From NCBI GenBank assembly GCA_902778135.1, contig CACYWP010000004.1, positions 111,742-175,741 on the forward strand: DNA of 64,000 nucleotides, in the 5' to 3' direction. A program made the translations under genes and the position numbers. Positions 1 through 8,426 of this stretch are shown one piece after another. The DNA comes from an uncultured Coriobacteriaceae bacterium (GTDB lineage: Bacteria > Actinomycetota > Coriobacteriia > Coriobacteriales > Atopobiaceae). The notes beneath the pieces were generated by a model. That model made no database searches, was not told where the DNA came from, and saw only the letters and a list, made by a program, of their open reading frames with translations. Position 1 is the first letter of the stretch; each line of letters starts with the position of its first letter.

Positions 1-1
1 G

Positions 2-1279
2 GACCAAGTCTCCCCCAAGGCGCAGGAGCGCGCACGCATGAGCGCCCTAGACCTGCTGGGAGCGCTGACCCTGGGTAGCCGCTCGCGCCAGTTCGGCGTG
101 GGCCTGTCCCTCGCCCGCTCGTTGGGGATGTCCGGCGACATCCCGGTGATCGGGGCGCCTGACACCTTCAACCTGCTGGGTGCGGCGGTTGCCTGCGGCC
201 ATGCAGCCAACTCCTACGACATCGACGATGGATACAACATGATCAAGGGCCATCCGGGCTCGTCGTTCGTTGCCGGTGCGCTGGAGGCTTCCGCGGAGGC
301 GGACGCGACCTGGCAGCAGTACCTGACGACGCTGGTGGCCTGCTACGAGGTGGCGATGCGTTGGGCGCTGGCAATGCAGGACCACTATGGCTTCCTGCAC
401 AGCAGTGGTGCCTACGGCGCCTTCGGGACGGCCCTGGGCATCGCCCGCGTGCGCGGCTACTCGCAGGAGCAGCTGAACAACGCCCTGTCCATCGCCGACT
501 TCCATGCACCGATGGTGCCGGTCATGCGTTCGGTGGAGTACCCGTCCAACAACAAGGATGGCGTGCCCTTCGGTGCGCTGGTGGGTGCGATGGCCGCGCT
601 GGAGACCGAGGCGGGCGAGACGGGCAGGGGCCACCTGCTGGAGCTGCCGGAGTACGCGTACCTCGTGGACTCCCTGGGCAGCCGATACCTGATGGAGGAC
701 CTCTACTACAAGCCCTACACCTGCTGCCGCTGGGCACACCAGCCCATCGACTGCTGTCTGGAGCTGCGACGCCAGCACGGCTTCACCCACGACCAGGTGG
801 TGGCCCTGCGCGTGCACACGTTCCAGGCGGCCGCGCTGCTCAGCAAGCAGGTGCCGCACGACACCGAGGAGGCCCAATACAACATCGCCTACCCCATCGC
901 CGCTGCGGTGGTGCACGGCGACCTGGGCTACGACCAGATACGCGACGAGGCGCTGGACAACCCTGATGTCCATGCGCTGATGGAACGGCTCTCGTTCGTC
1001 GTCGATCCCGAGATGGAGGCGCAGTTCCCCGAGAAGCGTCTTGCCTGGGTCGAGGTCGAGCTGGAGGACGGGTCCGTGCTGCGCTCGGACGTGCATGCAG
1101 CCCCGGGCGAGCACACCGACCCCGCCCTGTGCTACGAGTGGGTGTGCGACAAGTTCCGCCGCCGTACGGCATCGGTGTTGGAAAGCGACGTGCAGGAACG
1201 GGTGATTTCGCTGGCGGGGGACGCCGGCACCCCGGTCAGGGATATCATTGACACCATCAACAGGGCTTTGGCACGATAG
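2..1279 (+). CDS. MmgE/PrpD family protein (5' end outside window)
   Basis: The reading frame is open from base 2 to the stop at 1279, and the residues before the first ATG (38) read as the normal N-terminal helix of MmgE/PrpD proteins (SPKAQERARMSALDLLG). I therefore treat the gene as truncated by the window edge, with roughly 30 residues missing. MmgE/PrpD members include 2-methylcitrate dehydratase, cis-aconitate decarboxylase and iminodisuccinate epimerase, all acting on small di- or tricarboxylates in the cytoplasm. The family-like stretch around PSNNKDGVPFGALVGAMAAL and the C-terminal LSFVVDPEMEAQFPEKR region support the call. No prpB or prpC lies beside it, so a methylcitrate role is not supported. 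The next gene, an opine-type dehydrogenase, starts 36 bp downstream on the same strand, which suggests a shared operon acting on an amino-acid-derived acid. The exact substrate is unknown. Confidence 0.85.
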   Translation, partial: DQVSPKAQERARMSALDLLGALTLGSRSRQFGVGLSLARSLGMSGDIPVIGAPDTFNLLGAAVACGHAANSYDIDDGYNMIKGHPGSSFVAGALEASAEADATWQQYLTTLVACYEVAMRWALAMQDHYGFLHSSGAYGAFGTALGIARVRGYSQEQLNNALSIADFHAPMVPVMRSVEYPSNNKDGVPFGALVGAMAALETEAGETGRGHLLELPEYAYLVDSLGSRYLMEDLYYKPYTCCRWAHQPIDCCLELRRQHGFTHDQVVALRVHTFQAAALLSKQVPHDTEEAQYNIAYPIAAAVVHGDLGYDQIRDEALDNPDVHALMERLSFVVDPEMEAQFPEKRLAWVEVELEDGSVLRSDVHAAPGEHTDPALCYEWVCDKFRRRTASVLESDVQERVISLAGDAGTPVRDIIDTINRALAR

Positions 1280-1315
1280 ATTGCCAGGGCAATGCGACAG
1301 AAGGGAATCTCAAGC

Positions 1316-2539
1316 ATGACCAAGGACATGTCATATCTCAAGGACAAGCCGATTGCCGTCATCGGCGCCGGCGCCGTGGGTCTGACCTGCGCGGCGGACT
1401 GCAAGCTCGGCGACCCCGACCGCGAGGTGCGCCTCTACTCGCGCAGCGCGAAGCACATCGCCAACTACGACCGCTCCGGTATCCTCTTTGACGGCATCCA
1501 GCGCAACCTCTATGGCTTCGAGCGCAGCGGCAAGGCCCATCTCGACCTGTACAGCACCGACATGGCCGAGGTCGTGCGTGGCGCAGGCCTCATCGTCATC
1601 GGCATCACCGCCCTTGGGCAGGACGACTATCTGCGTCCCCTGGCCCAGCTGCTGGAGGATGGGCAGGTCGTCCACACCTTCACCGACAACTACTGCTCCA
1701 TCATGCTGCGCAAGTACATGCGCGAGTGCGGCAACGACGCCGACGTCATCATCGGTGGCTGGTCGAGCGCACCGTATGGCACGCGTGTCGAGAAGGTCCA
1801 GGGCTTCTGGATGCCGCATGTGGGCGCCAAGTACCGCGCCATCAGCCTGCGCGGCGCCTGCCTGCCCATGACCGACATCGACGAGTTCATGGCTTCCATC
1901 GAGTACCTGCCCTGCATGGACGCGGTGCGCCTTGGCGACGGTCCGGTCAAGGGCGACACCATGCTGGACATCGGCTTTGCCAACGTCAATCCCGTCATCC
2001 ACGTTCCGGCCTCCATCCTGGGCGTCTCGTCCATGGAGAACTGGAGCAGCGTCTACGGCAACGACCCCGACAGCTACTCGATGTACAGCCATGGCCTGTG
2101 CAACGCCATCTGCGAGGTGCAGTACCAGTTCTACAACGAGGAGATTGCCATCGCCGACGCCATCGGCATCGACATGCCCAAGTACAAGTACCAGATGTTC
2201 TTCTCCCGTCGCTCGGTGCTGACGCAGGAGTACATGGGCCTGGACGAGAACGGTGACGACAACGTGGTCTTCCCGCTGGACAAGCCCTGCGACGAAGGCA
2301 ACACCGGCCCCAACAACATCAACCACCGCTACATCACCGAGGACATTCCCGTCAGCTGCAAGATCTACCACGAGCTGGGCGAGAAGTTCGGCGTCAAGAC
2401 CCCGATTATCGACTCGATGATCGTGCTGGGCAGCGCCATGCACAAGACCAACTGGTTCGAGACGAGCCCGTTCGGCCTCGAGCGTCTGGGCATCGCGGAC
2501 ATGAGCAAGGAAGAGCTGCTCAAGTACCTGCGCGGATAG
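1316..2539 (+). CDS. NAD/NADP octopine/nopaline dehydrogenase family protein
   Basis: This 407-residue cytoplasmic oxidoreductase has an N-terminal Rossmann motif, IAVIGAGAVGLTCAAD (GxGxxG). Its C-terminal helical domain resembles opine dehydrogenases, including the SxMENWSSVYG and INHRYITEDIPV stretches. Opine dehydrogenases reductively condense an amino acid with a 2-oxo acid, or run the reverse reaction. I chose ATG 1316 because AAGGGA at 1301-1306 sits 9 nt upstream; an in-frame ATG at 1292 has no better ribosome site. It follows the MmgE/PrpD gene by 36 bp, so the two are probably cotranscribed and may act in sequence on one metabolite. A ketopantoate-reductase-like role is a less likely alternative. 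A hairpin at 2569-2599 probably ends the transcript. Confidence 0.8.
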   Translation: MTKDMSYLKDKPIAVIGAGAVGLTCAADCKLGDPDREVRLYSRSAKHIANYDRSGILFDGIQRNLYGFERSGKAHLDLYSTDMAEVVRGAGLIVIGITALGQDDYLRPLAQLLEDGQVVHTFTDNYCSIMLRKYMRECGNDADVIIGGWSSAPYGTRVEKVQGFWMPHVGAKYRAISLRGACLPMTDIDEFMASIEYLPCMDAVRLGDGPVKGDTMLDIGFANVNPVIHVPASILGVSSMENWSSVYGNDPDSYSMYSHGLCNAICEVQYQFYNEEIAIADAIGIDMPKYKYQMFFSRRSVLTQEYMGLDENGDDNVVFPLDKPCDEGNTGPNNINHRYITEDIPVSCKIYHELGEKFGVKTPIIDSMIVLGSAMHKTNWFETSPFGLERLGIADMSKEELLKYLRG

Positions 2540-2568
2540 GCAGGCACGGCCCACAGCGGCAGTAGGGT

Positions 2569-2600
2569 GCAGCCCCGACGACCAGGTCGCCGGGGCTGCC
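2569..2600. terminator. Bidirectional terminator-like hairpin between convergent genes
   Basis: Two 15-nt arms (2569-2583 and 2585-2599) pair with a single A/C mismatch, giving a very GC-rich stem followed by TTCTC on the plus strand. It lies between the plus-strand dehydrogenase and the minus-strand membrane protein, so it could end both transcripts. Confidence 0.65.
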
Positions 2601-2627
2601 TTCTCATGCGTGGAATGTCCGCGCCCG

Positions 2628-4760
2628 TTACTCCTTGATGATGCGGAAGAGTCGCATGTCCTCCTCGGCCAGGACGATCTCGAAGCCGGGGGTCGCGTCG
2701 TTGATGCTGCCGATGCCGCGATAGACCCACTTCTTGTAGTTGCCGCGCAGGTTGACGTAGGAGATGTCGGCGTTCTTGTGGCTGATCAGCAGGACGTAGT
2801 CCGCCCCGATGTTGTCGACGGCCTGTCGCACCTCCTCGTTGGTCGAGATGCGCGAGAGCTCGCGGCGGATGATGTCGCTGTCCGCGGACTCCTCCGGGTC
2901 GACGACGCCCAGGAAGCTGCGGTAGTAGACGCGCAGGTCAAAGAACCCGTAGGCCAGGAAGCTGCCGTCCAGGGGGTTGTTGATGACGACCGAGCCCTCG
3001 GGGATGATCTCCATCGCCTGGCGGATGAAGTTCTGCTCGCGCTCCTCGAGGACGAGGTCGGCGGCGAGAATCTCCTCGACCGTCTCGCGGAAGTCGCCGA
3101 ACGCGGTGTGGTGGCTGTTGAGGGGACGCATGGCCAGACGCTGCTCCGCCTCGGAGAACTTGTCCCAGTTCTCCCAGTTGACCTTGCGCTTGTTGCTGAT
3201 GTTGTAGGTCAGGTTGTAGTGGTCGCCCGGCAGGGAGAAGTTGGGGAAGATGTTGATGAGCATGAAGACGCCGCACACGGCTGCGCCAATCTTGACGACA
3301 TGCGTGACCCTACCACGCTTGGTGTTGTAGGCGTCCGCGAAGTCGACGATCACGTCGCACACCCAGTCCAGGCCCAGCGATGCCAGCGGGGTGCCGGCAA
3401 GGCAGGCGGTCGAGCCCAGTCGGAACACGTCGGTGTACCAGAAGCCCGACAGCAGGTGCTTGATGTCCCCCTCCATCACGGCGCCGGCGTAGCAGGTGAT
3501 GCATGCCAGGACATAGGCGCCGGCCATCCACACCCACTTGGGGTTGTGCACGGCGCGGACCGCACCGATGACGATGAGCAGCGACAGCAGGATCTGGGCG
3601 TCGTACTCGAAGTTGAGGCCGTAGTCGAAGGAGAGCGTCGCGATGTTGACGATCTCCTGGATGGTGTTGGCGAACTTGGGCCACTCGTGCCAGACCGTCG
3701 GCTGGAGCGCCGGCGCCTTGAAGAGTGCGTACCACACACCACAACAAAGTGCGGTGAAGCCCACGGCCGCGATGGAAGCCTTGACGATGGAACCATCGGT
3801 CCTGTGGTAGACGAACTCCCAGAGCCGGTTGCACAGCATCGGCGCCGCCATGAGGCCCAGCGTGAAGATGCAGCCCGGATGCACCAGCGCGAGGCCGACG
3901 ATGCCCACCAGCGGGATGGCGATGGAGCGCAAGCGCTCCGAGCGGGTGGACCAGGGACGGACGGCCAGGGCGATCATGGCCAGCTCGCCCGGCACCAGGG
4001 AGAGGCCGGCGAGGTTGGGGTACAACGGGCCGAAGAAGTACAGCGTCCAAGGGAACATGACGAAGGACAGGCAGATGACGGCGCCCACGCGCACGAGGCG
4101 GTCATGCCCCTCGAAGAGCAGTCCGAAGGCGGCTGCGGTGGAGAGCGGAAGGATGAAGGCCATGCTGGCGAACAGCGACGCGTTGATGGCCATGGGCACC
4201 TGGAGGCCCGTCAGCTGGACGACGAAGGCGCATAGGGTGTGCCAGCCCGCCGGGTAGAAGCTGCCCTCGGCTATGGGACGGATGGCAAGGTCGGCCTCGG
4301 AGAGGTAGTAGCCCGTGCCCAGGGAGCTGAAGTGGGACGAGTCCGCGAAGGCCCTGATGAGGTTGACATGATGCGTGAGGTCGTAGGCTTGGACCAGCTC
4401 GTCGGGGTAGGTCAGGCGACGAAGGAAGAGGTGACTGCACAGCATGAAGCCCAGCACGACGTAGACGAGGATGCTCACCCATGGCAGGCGCGGCAGCTCC
4501 AGCGTCCAGTCCATCCTGCGGCCGAGCACGAAGGCGCCGGCGCAGAGCATCGTCACGAGGAAGAGGATGACGATGGCGCCGAGGTGCAGGCCCACGGCGG
4601 ATATGAGCTCGGCGATGACGCAGCAGAACGAGGTGCTGATCAGCGGTGCCAGGCAAAGGGCCCATGGCCTGTCGGCGCCGAGCCCCCGCAGGGCAAGGTA
4701 TCCGGGTGCATATGAGATGGCCAGATAGGCCACAAGGGCAATGACGAAGGTACTGGACAC
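2628..4760 (-). CDS. Polytopic membrane protein, DUF6541-like
   Basis: This is a large integral membrane protein of about 710 residues. It has many hydrophobic segments in the first two thirds and a hydrophilic C-terminal domain of about 200 residues (starting near NKRKVNWENWDKFSEAEQR). The architecture and the opening APGYLALRGLG resemble actinobacterial DUF6541 proteins, which often lie in surface-polysaccharide loci and look like GT-C-type transferases. That functional reading is inference. No ATG precedes the first TM segment. I chose GTG 4760, with GGGGGA 3 nt upstream; a TTG at 4814 is possible but has no ribosome site. The gene is divergent from the NlpC/P60 gene and convergent with the dehydrogenase. 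Confidence 0.7.
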   Translation of the reverse strand: MSSTFVIALVAYLAISYAPGYLALRGLGADRPWALCLAPLISTSFCCVIAELISAVGLHLGAIVILFLVTMLCAGAFVLGRRMDWTLELPRLPWVSILVYVVLGFMLCSHLFLRRLTYPDELVQAYDLTHHVNLIRAFADSSHFSSLGTGYYLSEADLAIRPIAEGSFYPAGWHTLCAFVVQLTGLQVPMAINASLFASMAFILPLSTAAAFGLLFEGHDRLVRVGAVICLSFVMFPWTLYFFGPLYPNLAGLSLVPGELAMIALAVRPWSTRSERLRSIAIPLVGIVGLALVHPGCIFTLGLMAAPMLCNRLWEFVYHRTDGSIVKASIAAVGFTALCCGVWYALFKAPALQPTVWHEWPKFANTIQEIVNIATLSFDYGLNFEYDAQILLSLLIVIGAVRAVHNPKWVWMAGAYVLACITCYAGAVMEGDIKHLLSGFWYTDVFRLGSTACLAGTPLASLGLDWVCDVIVDFADAYNTKRGRVTHVVKIGAAVCGVFMLINIFPNFSLPGDHYNLTYNISNKRKVNWENWDKFSEAEQRLAMRPLNSHHTAFGDFRETVEEILAADLVLEEREQNFIRQAMEIIPEGSVVINNPLDGSFLAYGFFDLRVYYRSFLGVVDPEESADSDIIRRELSRISTNEEVRQAVDNIGADYVLLISHKNADISYVNLRGNYKKWVYRGIGSINDATPGFEIVLAEEDMRLFRIIKE

Positions 4761-4935
4761 GGTTCCCCCATGGTTAGTGATGCGGATGCGCAATCGCGCA
4801 AATCGACCTATCAATCATACATGAGCAGGCCGGCGCGGCGGCCAAGAGGTGCGCACCATACAATGACGGCACCGGCAAGCATAGGGGCAGCTTCTTGCGG
4901 TCTTCTTGCGGTTTCGTGCAAAGGAGCTGGAGAGC

Positions 4936-4964
4936 GGAGGGAACGTCCCAGCTACGGCTATAAT
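4936..4964 (+). promoter_or_regulatory. Candidate promoter for the NlpC/P60 gene
   Basis: A perfect TATAAT lies at 4959-4964, 72 nt before the ATG at 5037, in a divergent intergenic region. The -35 region at 17-bp spacing (GGAGGG, 4936-4941) matches poorly, so only the -10 box is convincing. Confidence 0.4.
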
Positions 4965-5036
4965 TCTGCACCATGCTTTTACATGTCGAGGAACACGTTG
5001 AATTTCTGACAGAACCCAGCCAGTAAGGAACCACCA

Positions 5037-7406
5037 ATGTCGCATCACAGTGTTGTCATGCGGGTCCTCACCGTACCCGCGCTGGCCTTGGCCTTGGCAG
5101 GCGTGCCTGGCATCGCTCTGGCAGACCAGGCTGCCGAGATTGCCGAGGAAGAGGCCCTCGTGGCCGTGTCGCAGGAAACCGTCGAGGCCACAGGCCAGGC
5201 TGACGAATCCGTCGAGGCAGTCGAGGTCGTGGAGGAGGCTGCCGACGAGCAGGTCGAGGATGCCCTGCCGCTGGACGACCAGGGCGTTGGCATCGGCGAC
5301 GAGCTGCCTGCTGACGAAGGCGTCGCCATGGATGACGCCGAGGCCATCGACACCGAGGCCACGGCGGCTGCCGACGAGCAGGTCGAGGCCGAGTCCGCGT
5401 CCGAGGATGCCGTCGCACCCGAGGCCGACCCGGCAGAGGCGGAGGTCCCAGCCGAGGCAGAGCCCGTCGCGGAGGAGCAGTCCCCCGCCCCCCTCGCAGC
5501 CCCTTCCTACTTTGACGAGTGGGTCAAGGTCGGCAGCGACTACATCTACTACAACAAGAGCGGCAACACCCAGACCGCATGGGTCATCACGCAGAAGGAC
5601 CTGAACAACGTGGTCGGAGCCGCACAGCGCTACTGGATCGACCCGTCCACGGGCCGTCTGGCGCTGTCGAAGCTCGTGCAGACGGGCGCGGCCGCATGGG
5701 CCTACGCGCGTCCCGAGGGCTATGTCGTGCGTGGCAAGTGGACCGACACGGGCACCGGTTACGTCTACCTGGCCAACAACGACGGCAGGCTGGAGAACAC
5801 CGGCTGGCTGGTCTCCAACAAGTACGGCGATGGCCTGCAGCGCTACTACATCGACAAGACGGCTCACGCAGCCATTCCCGGCTATGCGGCGGACCAGTGG
5901 GACCACTACACCCGCAAGGAGGGCTTCGTCGCGCGCGGCCGCTACACCGACCCCGATACCGGCTACCTCTACCTCGCCGACAACGACGGCAAGCTGGAGA
6001 AGACCGGCTGGATGGTCACCAACAAGTACGATGCCAACAAGAAGCTGCAGCGCTACTACGTCGACAAGGTCGCCCATGCCATCATCCCCGGCCACAACCT
6101 GATCGATGGCAACCACTACTACGTCCTGGCCGAAACGGGCTACGTCCTGCGCGGCAAGCTGGCCGTTGGCAACGGCATGCTGCTGGCCAACAACGACGGC
6201 AAGCTGGCCTGGAAGGAAGGCTGGCTGGTCACCAAGGAGTACGACAAGAACCTGCAGCGCTATCGCATCGACGGCGCTCCGGGGTCGGGCCTGATGGGCG
6301 CCCACGTCGGCATCTTTGCCGTCTCCGGCGCCACCTACTATGGCACGCAGGCCGAGGGCTATGTCGCACGCAACATCTACGTCGACCCCAAGACCTCCTA
6401 TGTCTACCTCGCCGACAACGACGGCAGGCTGGAGAAGACCGGCTGGGTCATCACCAACAAGTACGATCCCAACAAGAAGCTGCAGCGCTACTACATCGAC
6501 CCCGTCAAGCATGCCGCCATCCCCGGCCACCTGCAGCTGGGCGGCGCGCATTACTACGTGCGTCCCGAGGTCGGGTACGTCCTGCGCGGCAAGCTGGCCA
6601 TGGGCAAGGGCATGCTGCTGGCCGACAACGACGGCAAGCTGGCCTGGAACGTGGGTTGGCTGGTCACGTCGGCCTATGACGGCAAGCTGCAGCGCTACCT
6701 CATCGGCGACACGCCGGGCAACGGCCTGCGCGGTGCCACGCTGGGCGAGTTCACGACCGGCGGCAAGAAGTACTACGGCGACACCAGCCAGGGCTACGTC
6801 GCCCGCAATGCCAGCGTCCGCATCTCCGGCACCTGGTACCACGCCGACAATGACGGCGTCCTGACCGTGATGAAGAACGGCAAGTACGGCTACCAGAACC
6901 CGGCGGGCTACTATCAGCTCAGCTCCTACACCGTGGTGCTGCCCGACTACTGCACCGGCATCTTCGGCTACGTCAGCCCCAACATGATCAGCCCGGGAGC
7001 GACGCGCTCGCAGTGCGTCGAGGCGTTCATCGCGCGCGCCTACGACTACCTGGGCACGACCTACATCTGGGACTATGCGTGCGCACCCGGTGTGGGCGTC
7101 GACTGTGCCGGCCTGGTCCTCCAGTGCATGTACGCGGTGGGCATCACCCCCGACAAGTACACGCCCTATGACCACTATTACACGCCTGGTCACGACCACT
7201 ACGCCAACGACATGCGCAACGACGGCAAGATGATGACGCTGTCGGTGGGCGAGCGTCAGCGTGGCGACCTGATCTGCTACTACGGTCACATCGCCATCTA
7301 CCTGGGCAATGACCAGATCATCCACGCCTACCCCGGCAGCGTGTTCATCTCGAGCATGTACTACAACGGGATGTCGCCCATCGCAGTCAAGCGCGTCTTC
7401 ATCTAG
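5037..7406 (+). CDS. Secreted cell-wall-binding repeat protein with C-terminal NlpC/P60 peptidase
   Basis: The 789-aa protein begins with a signal peptide (residues 1-29, ending GIALA) and continues with an acidic Glu/Ala/Val-rich linker to about 155. Tandem aromatic/Gly repeats of the cell-wall or choline-binding type follow, at about 157-620 (units such as GWLVSNKYGDGLQRYYID and YVYLADNDGRLEKTGW). The C-terminal NlpC/P60 domain (about 655-789) has the expected triad: Cys690 in VDCAGLV, His751 in GHIAIY and His763 in IIHAYPG. NlpC/P60 enzymes cut gamma-D-Glu-diaminopimelate or N-acetylmuramoyl-L-Ala bonds in peptidoglycan, so this is probably a wall-tethered murein hydrolase used in growth, separation or remodelling. 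AAGGAA at 5025-5030 supports ATG 5037. Two other genes here (8427 and 27244) reuse the scaffold with other catalytic heads. Confidence 0.9.
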   Translation: MSHHSVVMRVLTVPALALALAGVPGIALADQAAEIAEEEALVAVSQETVEATGQADESVEAVEVVEEAADEQVEDALPLDDQGVGIGDELPADEGVAMDDAEAIDTEATAAADEQVEAESASEDAVAPEADPAEAEVPAEAEPVAEEQSPAPLAAPSYFDEWVKVGSDYIYYNKSGNTQTAWVITQKDLNNVVGAAQRYWIDPSTGRLALSKLVQTGAAAWAYARPEGYVVRGKWTDTGTGYVYLANNDGRLENTGWLVSNKYGDGLQRYYIDKTAHAAIPGYAADQWDHYTRKEGFVARGRYTDPDTGYLYLADNDGKLEKTGWMVTNKYDANKKLQRYYVDKVAHAIIPGHNLIDGNHYYVLAETGYVLRGKLAVGNGMLLANNDGKLAWKEGWLVTKEYDKNLQRYRIDGAPGSGLMGAHVGIFAVSGATYYGTQAEGYVARNIYVDPKTSYVYLADNDGRLEKTGWVITNKYDPNKKLQRYYIDPVKHAAIPGHLQLGGAHYYVRPEVGYVLRGKLAMGKGMLLADNDGKLAWNVGWLVTSAYDGKLQRYLIGDTPGNGLRGATLGEFTTGGKKYYGDTSQGYVARNASVRISGTWYHADNDGVLTVMKNGKYGYQNPAGYYQLSSYTVVLPDYCTGIFGYVSPNMISPGATRSQCVEAFIARAYDYLGTTYIWDYACAPGVGVDCAGLVLQCMYAVGITPDKYTPYDHYYTPGHDHYANDMRNDGKMMTLSVGERQRGDLICYYGHIAIYLGNDQIIHAYPGSVFISSMYYNGMSPIAVKRVFI

Positions 7407-7429
7407 CACAGGCTGACATCGACTGAGTC

Positions 7430-7459
7430 GCGGGCCGTCGGAGCAATCCGGCGGCCCGC
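7430..7459 (+). terminator. Hairpin after the NlpC/P60 gene
   Basis: Arms 7430-7442 and 7447-7459 form a 13-bp stem with one G-U pair and a GCAA tetraloop, starting 24 nt after the stop codon. There is no clear T tract. Confidence 0.5.
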
Positions 7460-7472
7460 ACTGCTCTCCAGC

Positions 7473-7580
7473 TTCGACCGTCTGGGACGGTTCTCCACGG
7501 TCGAAAAAGACCCAACCAGCGGGAATGGTTTCTCTGCAATCGGGCCTTTCGACCGCGGAGAACCGTCCCAGACGGTCGAA
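7473..7580. repeat. REP-like palindrome pair (family 1)
   Basis: Two copies of a 33-bp imperfect palindrome face each other: forward at 7473-7505 (TTCGACCGTCTGGGACGG...) and reverse at 7548-7580. Each copy pairs its outer TTCGACCG with CGGTCGAA. The same element recurs at 12101-12256, 25854-25928 and 31975-32229. The pair separates a terminator-like hairpin from the rfbC promoter. Confidence 0.85.
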
Positions 7581-7634
7581 GCCGCTGCCTGGCTTCGCTC
7601 CTGTCAGTTGGGCGTATGCTACGCTCACGGGCCA

Positions 7635-7664
7635 TTCACACGAGAGAGGCGCATCTCGTATAAA
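7635..7664 (+). promoter_or_regulatory. Candidate promoter for rfbC
   Basis: TTCACA (7635-7640) and TATAAA (7659-7664) are separated by 18 bp, about 50 nt before the rfbC start. It is a reasonable sigma-70-type match in otherwise GC-rich DNA. Confidence 0.5.
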
Positions 7665-7712
7665 ATCGTATTCTTAGAACGTACGAGCCGCGAGATTGTC
7701 AGGGAGCCACGC

Positions 7713-8315
7713 ATGGACCAGATCACATCGGGCAACTTCACCTTCACCCGCACCTCCATCGACGGAGTCATCGTCGTCGACGTGAAGAGCTATGGTGACG
7801 CCCGCGGGTACTTCATGGAGACCTACAAGCGCCCCGACTTCCTGGCAGGCGGCATCGACGTCGAGTTCGTGCAGGACAACCAGAGCGCTAGCACCAAGGG
7901 CGTGCTGCGTGGCCTGCACTTCCAGATCAACCACCCCCAGTCCAAGCTCGTGCGCGTCGTGTCCGGTACCGTCTTTGACGTGGCGGTCGACCTGCGCAAG
8001 GGCAGCCCCACCTGGGGCAAGTGGGAGGGCACGATCCTGTCGGCCGAGAATCATCGCCAGTTCTTCATCCCGCGCGGCTTTGCCCACGGGTTCCTCGTGC
8101 TGTCCGACACGGCCGAGTTCTGCTACAAGTGTGACGACGTCTATCACCCCAACGACGAGGGCGGCCTGATGTACGACGACCCCTCGATTGGCGTGGAGTG
8201 GCCCGCGCTGGAGGGTGACGACGCCTTTGACCCGGCGAAGCTCGTGCTGTCCGAGAAGGACACCAAGCATCCGCCGCTGACCGAGATTGCCGACCAGCTG
8301 AAGTTCGAGGTCTAG
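7713..8315 (+). CDS. rfbC: dTDP-4-dehydrorhamnose 3,5-epimerase
   Basis: This 200-aa cytoplasmic enzyme epimerises dTDP-4-keto-6-deoxyglucose at C3 and C5 on the route to dTDP-L-rhamnose. The family signature is clear: QDNQSASTKGVLRGLHFQ carries the catalytic-base His69, followed by VDLRKGSPTWGKW, FIPRGFAHGFLVLSDTAEF and the catalytic Tyr138 in the FCYKCDD stretch. The length is normal for RmlC/RfbC. ATG 7713 is preferred over the upstream in-frame start at 7608 because AGGGAG (7701-7706) precedes it and homology begins there. rfbA, rfbB and rfbD are not in the window. The glycosyltransferase operon 4 kb away could use the rhamnose. Some relatives make only the 3-epimer, but the motif set fits RfbC. 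Confidence 0.93.
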   Translation: MDQITSGNFTFTRTSIDGVIVVDVKSYGDARGYFMETYKRPDFLAGGIDVEFVQDNQSASTKGVLRGLHFQINHPQSKLVRVVSGTVFDVAVDLRKGSPTWGKWEGTILSAENHRQFFIPRGFAHGFLVLSDTAEFCYKCDDVYHPNDEGGLMYDDPSIGVEWPALEGDDAFDPAKLVLSEKDTKHPPLTEIADQLKFEV

Positions 8316-8426
8316 CCGCTCGTCCAGGCGTGCTTCCGTCGACAAGAAAATGATGCAGACAAGCTAGTTGCCGTAGAAGCGCCGGTAACTGGTGACCAAG
8401 CATGGTCGGCGCGACAAGGAGCGTTA

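Noticed and set aside
4815..7628. 937-codon open frame on the minus strand opposite the NlpC/P60 gene
   Set aside because: It is antisense to a protein with signal peptide, repeats and an intact catalytic triad. The translation is Val/Asp/Gly low-complexity created by GC-rich codons read backwards.
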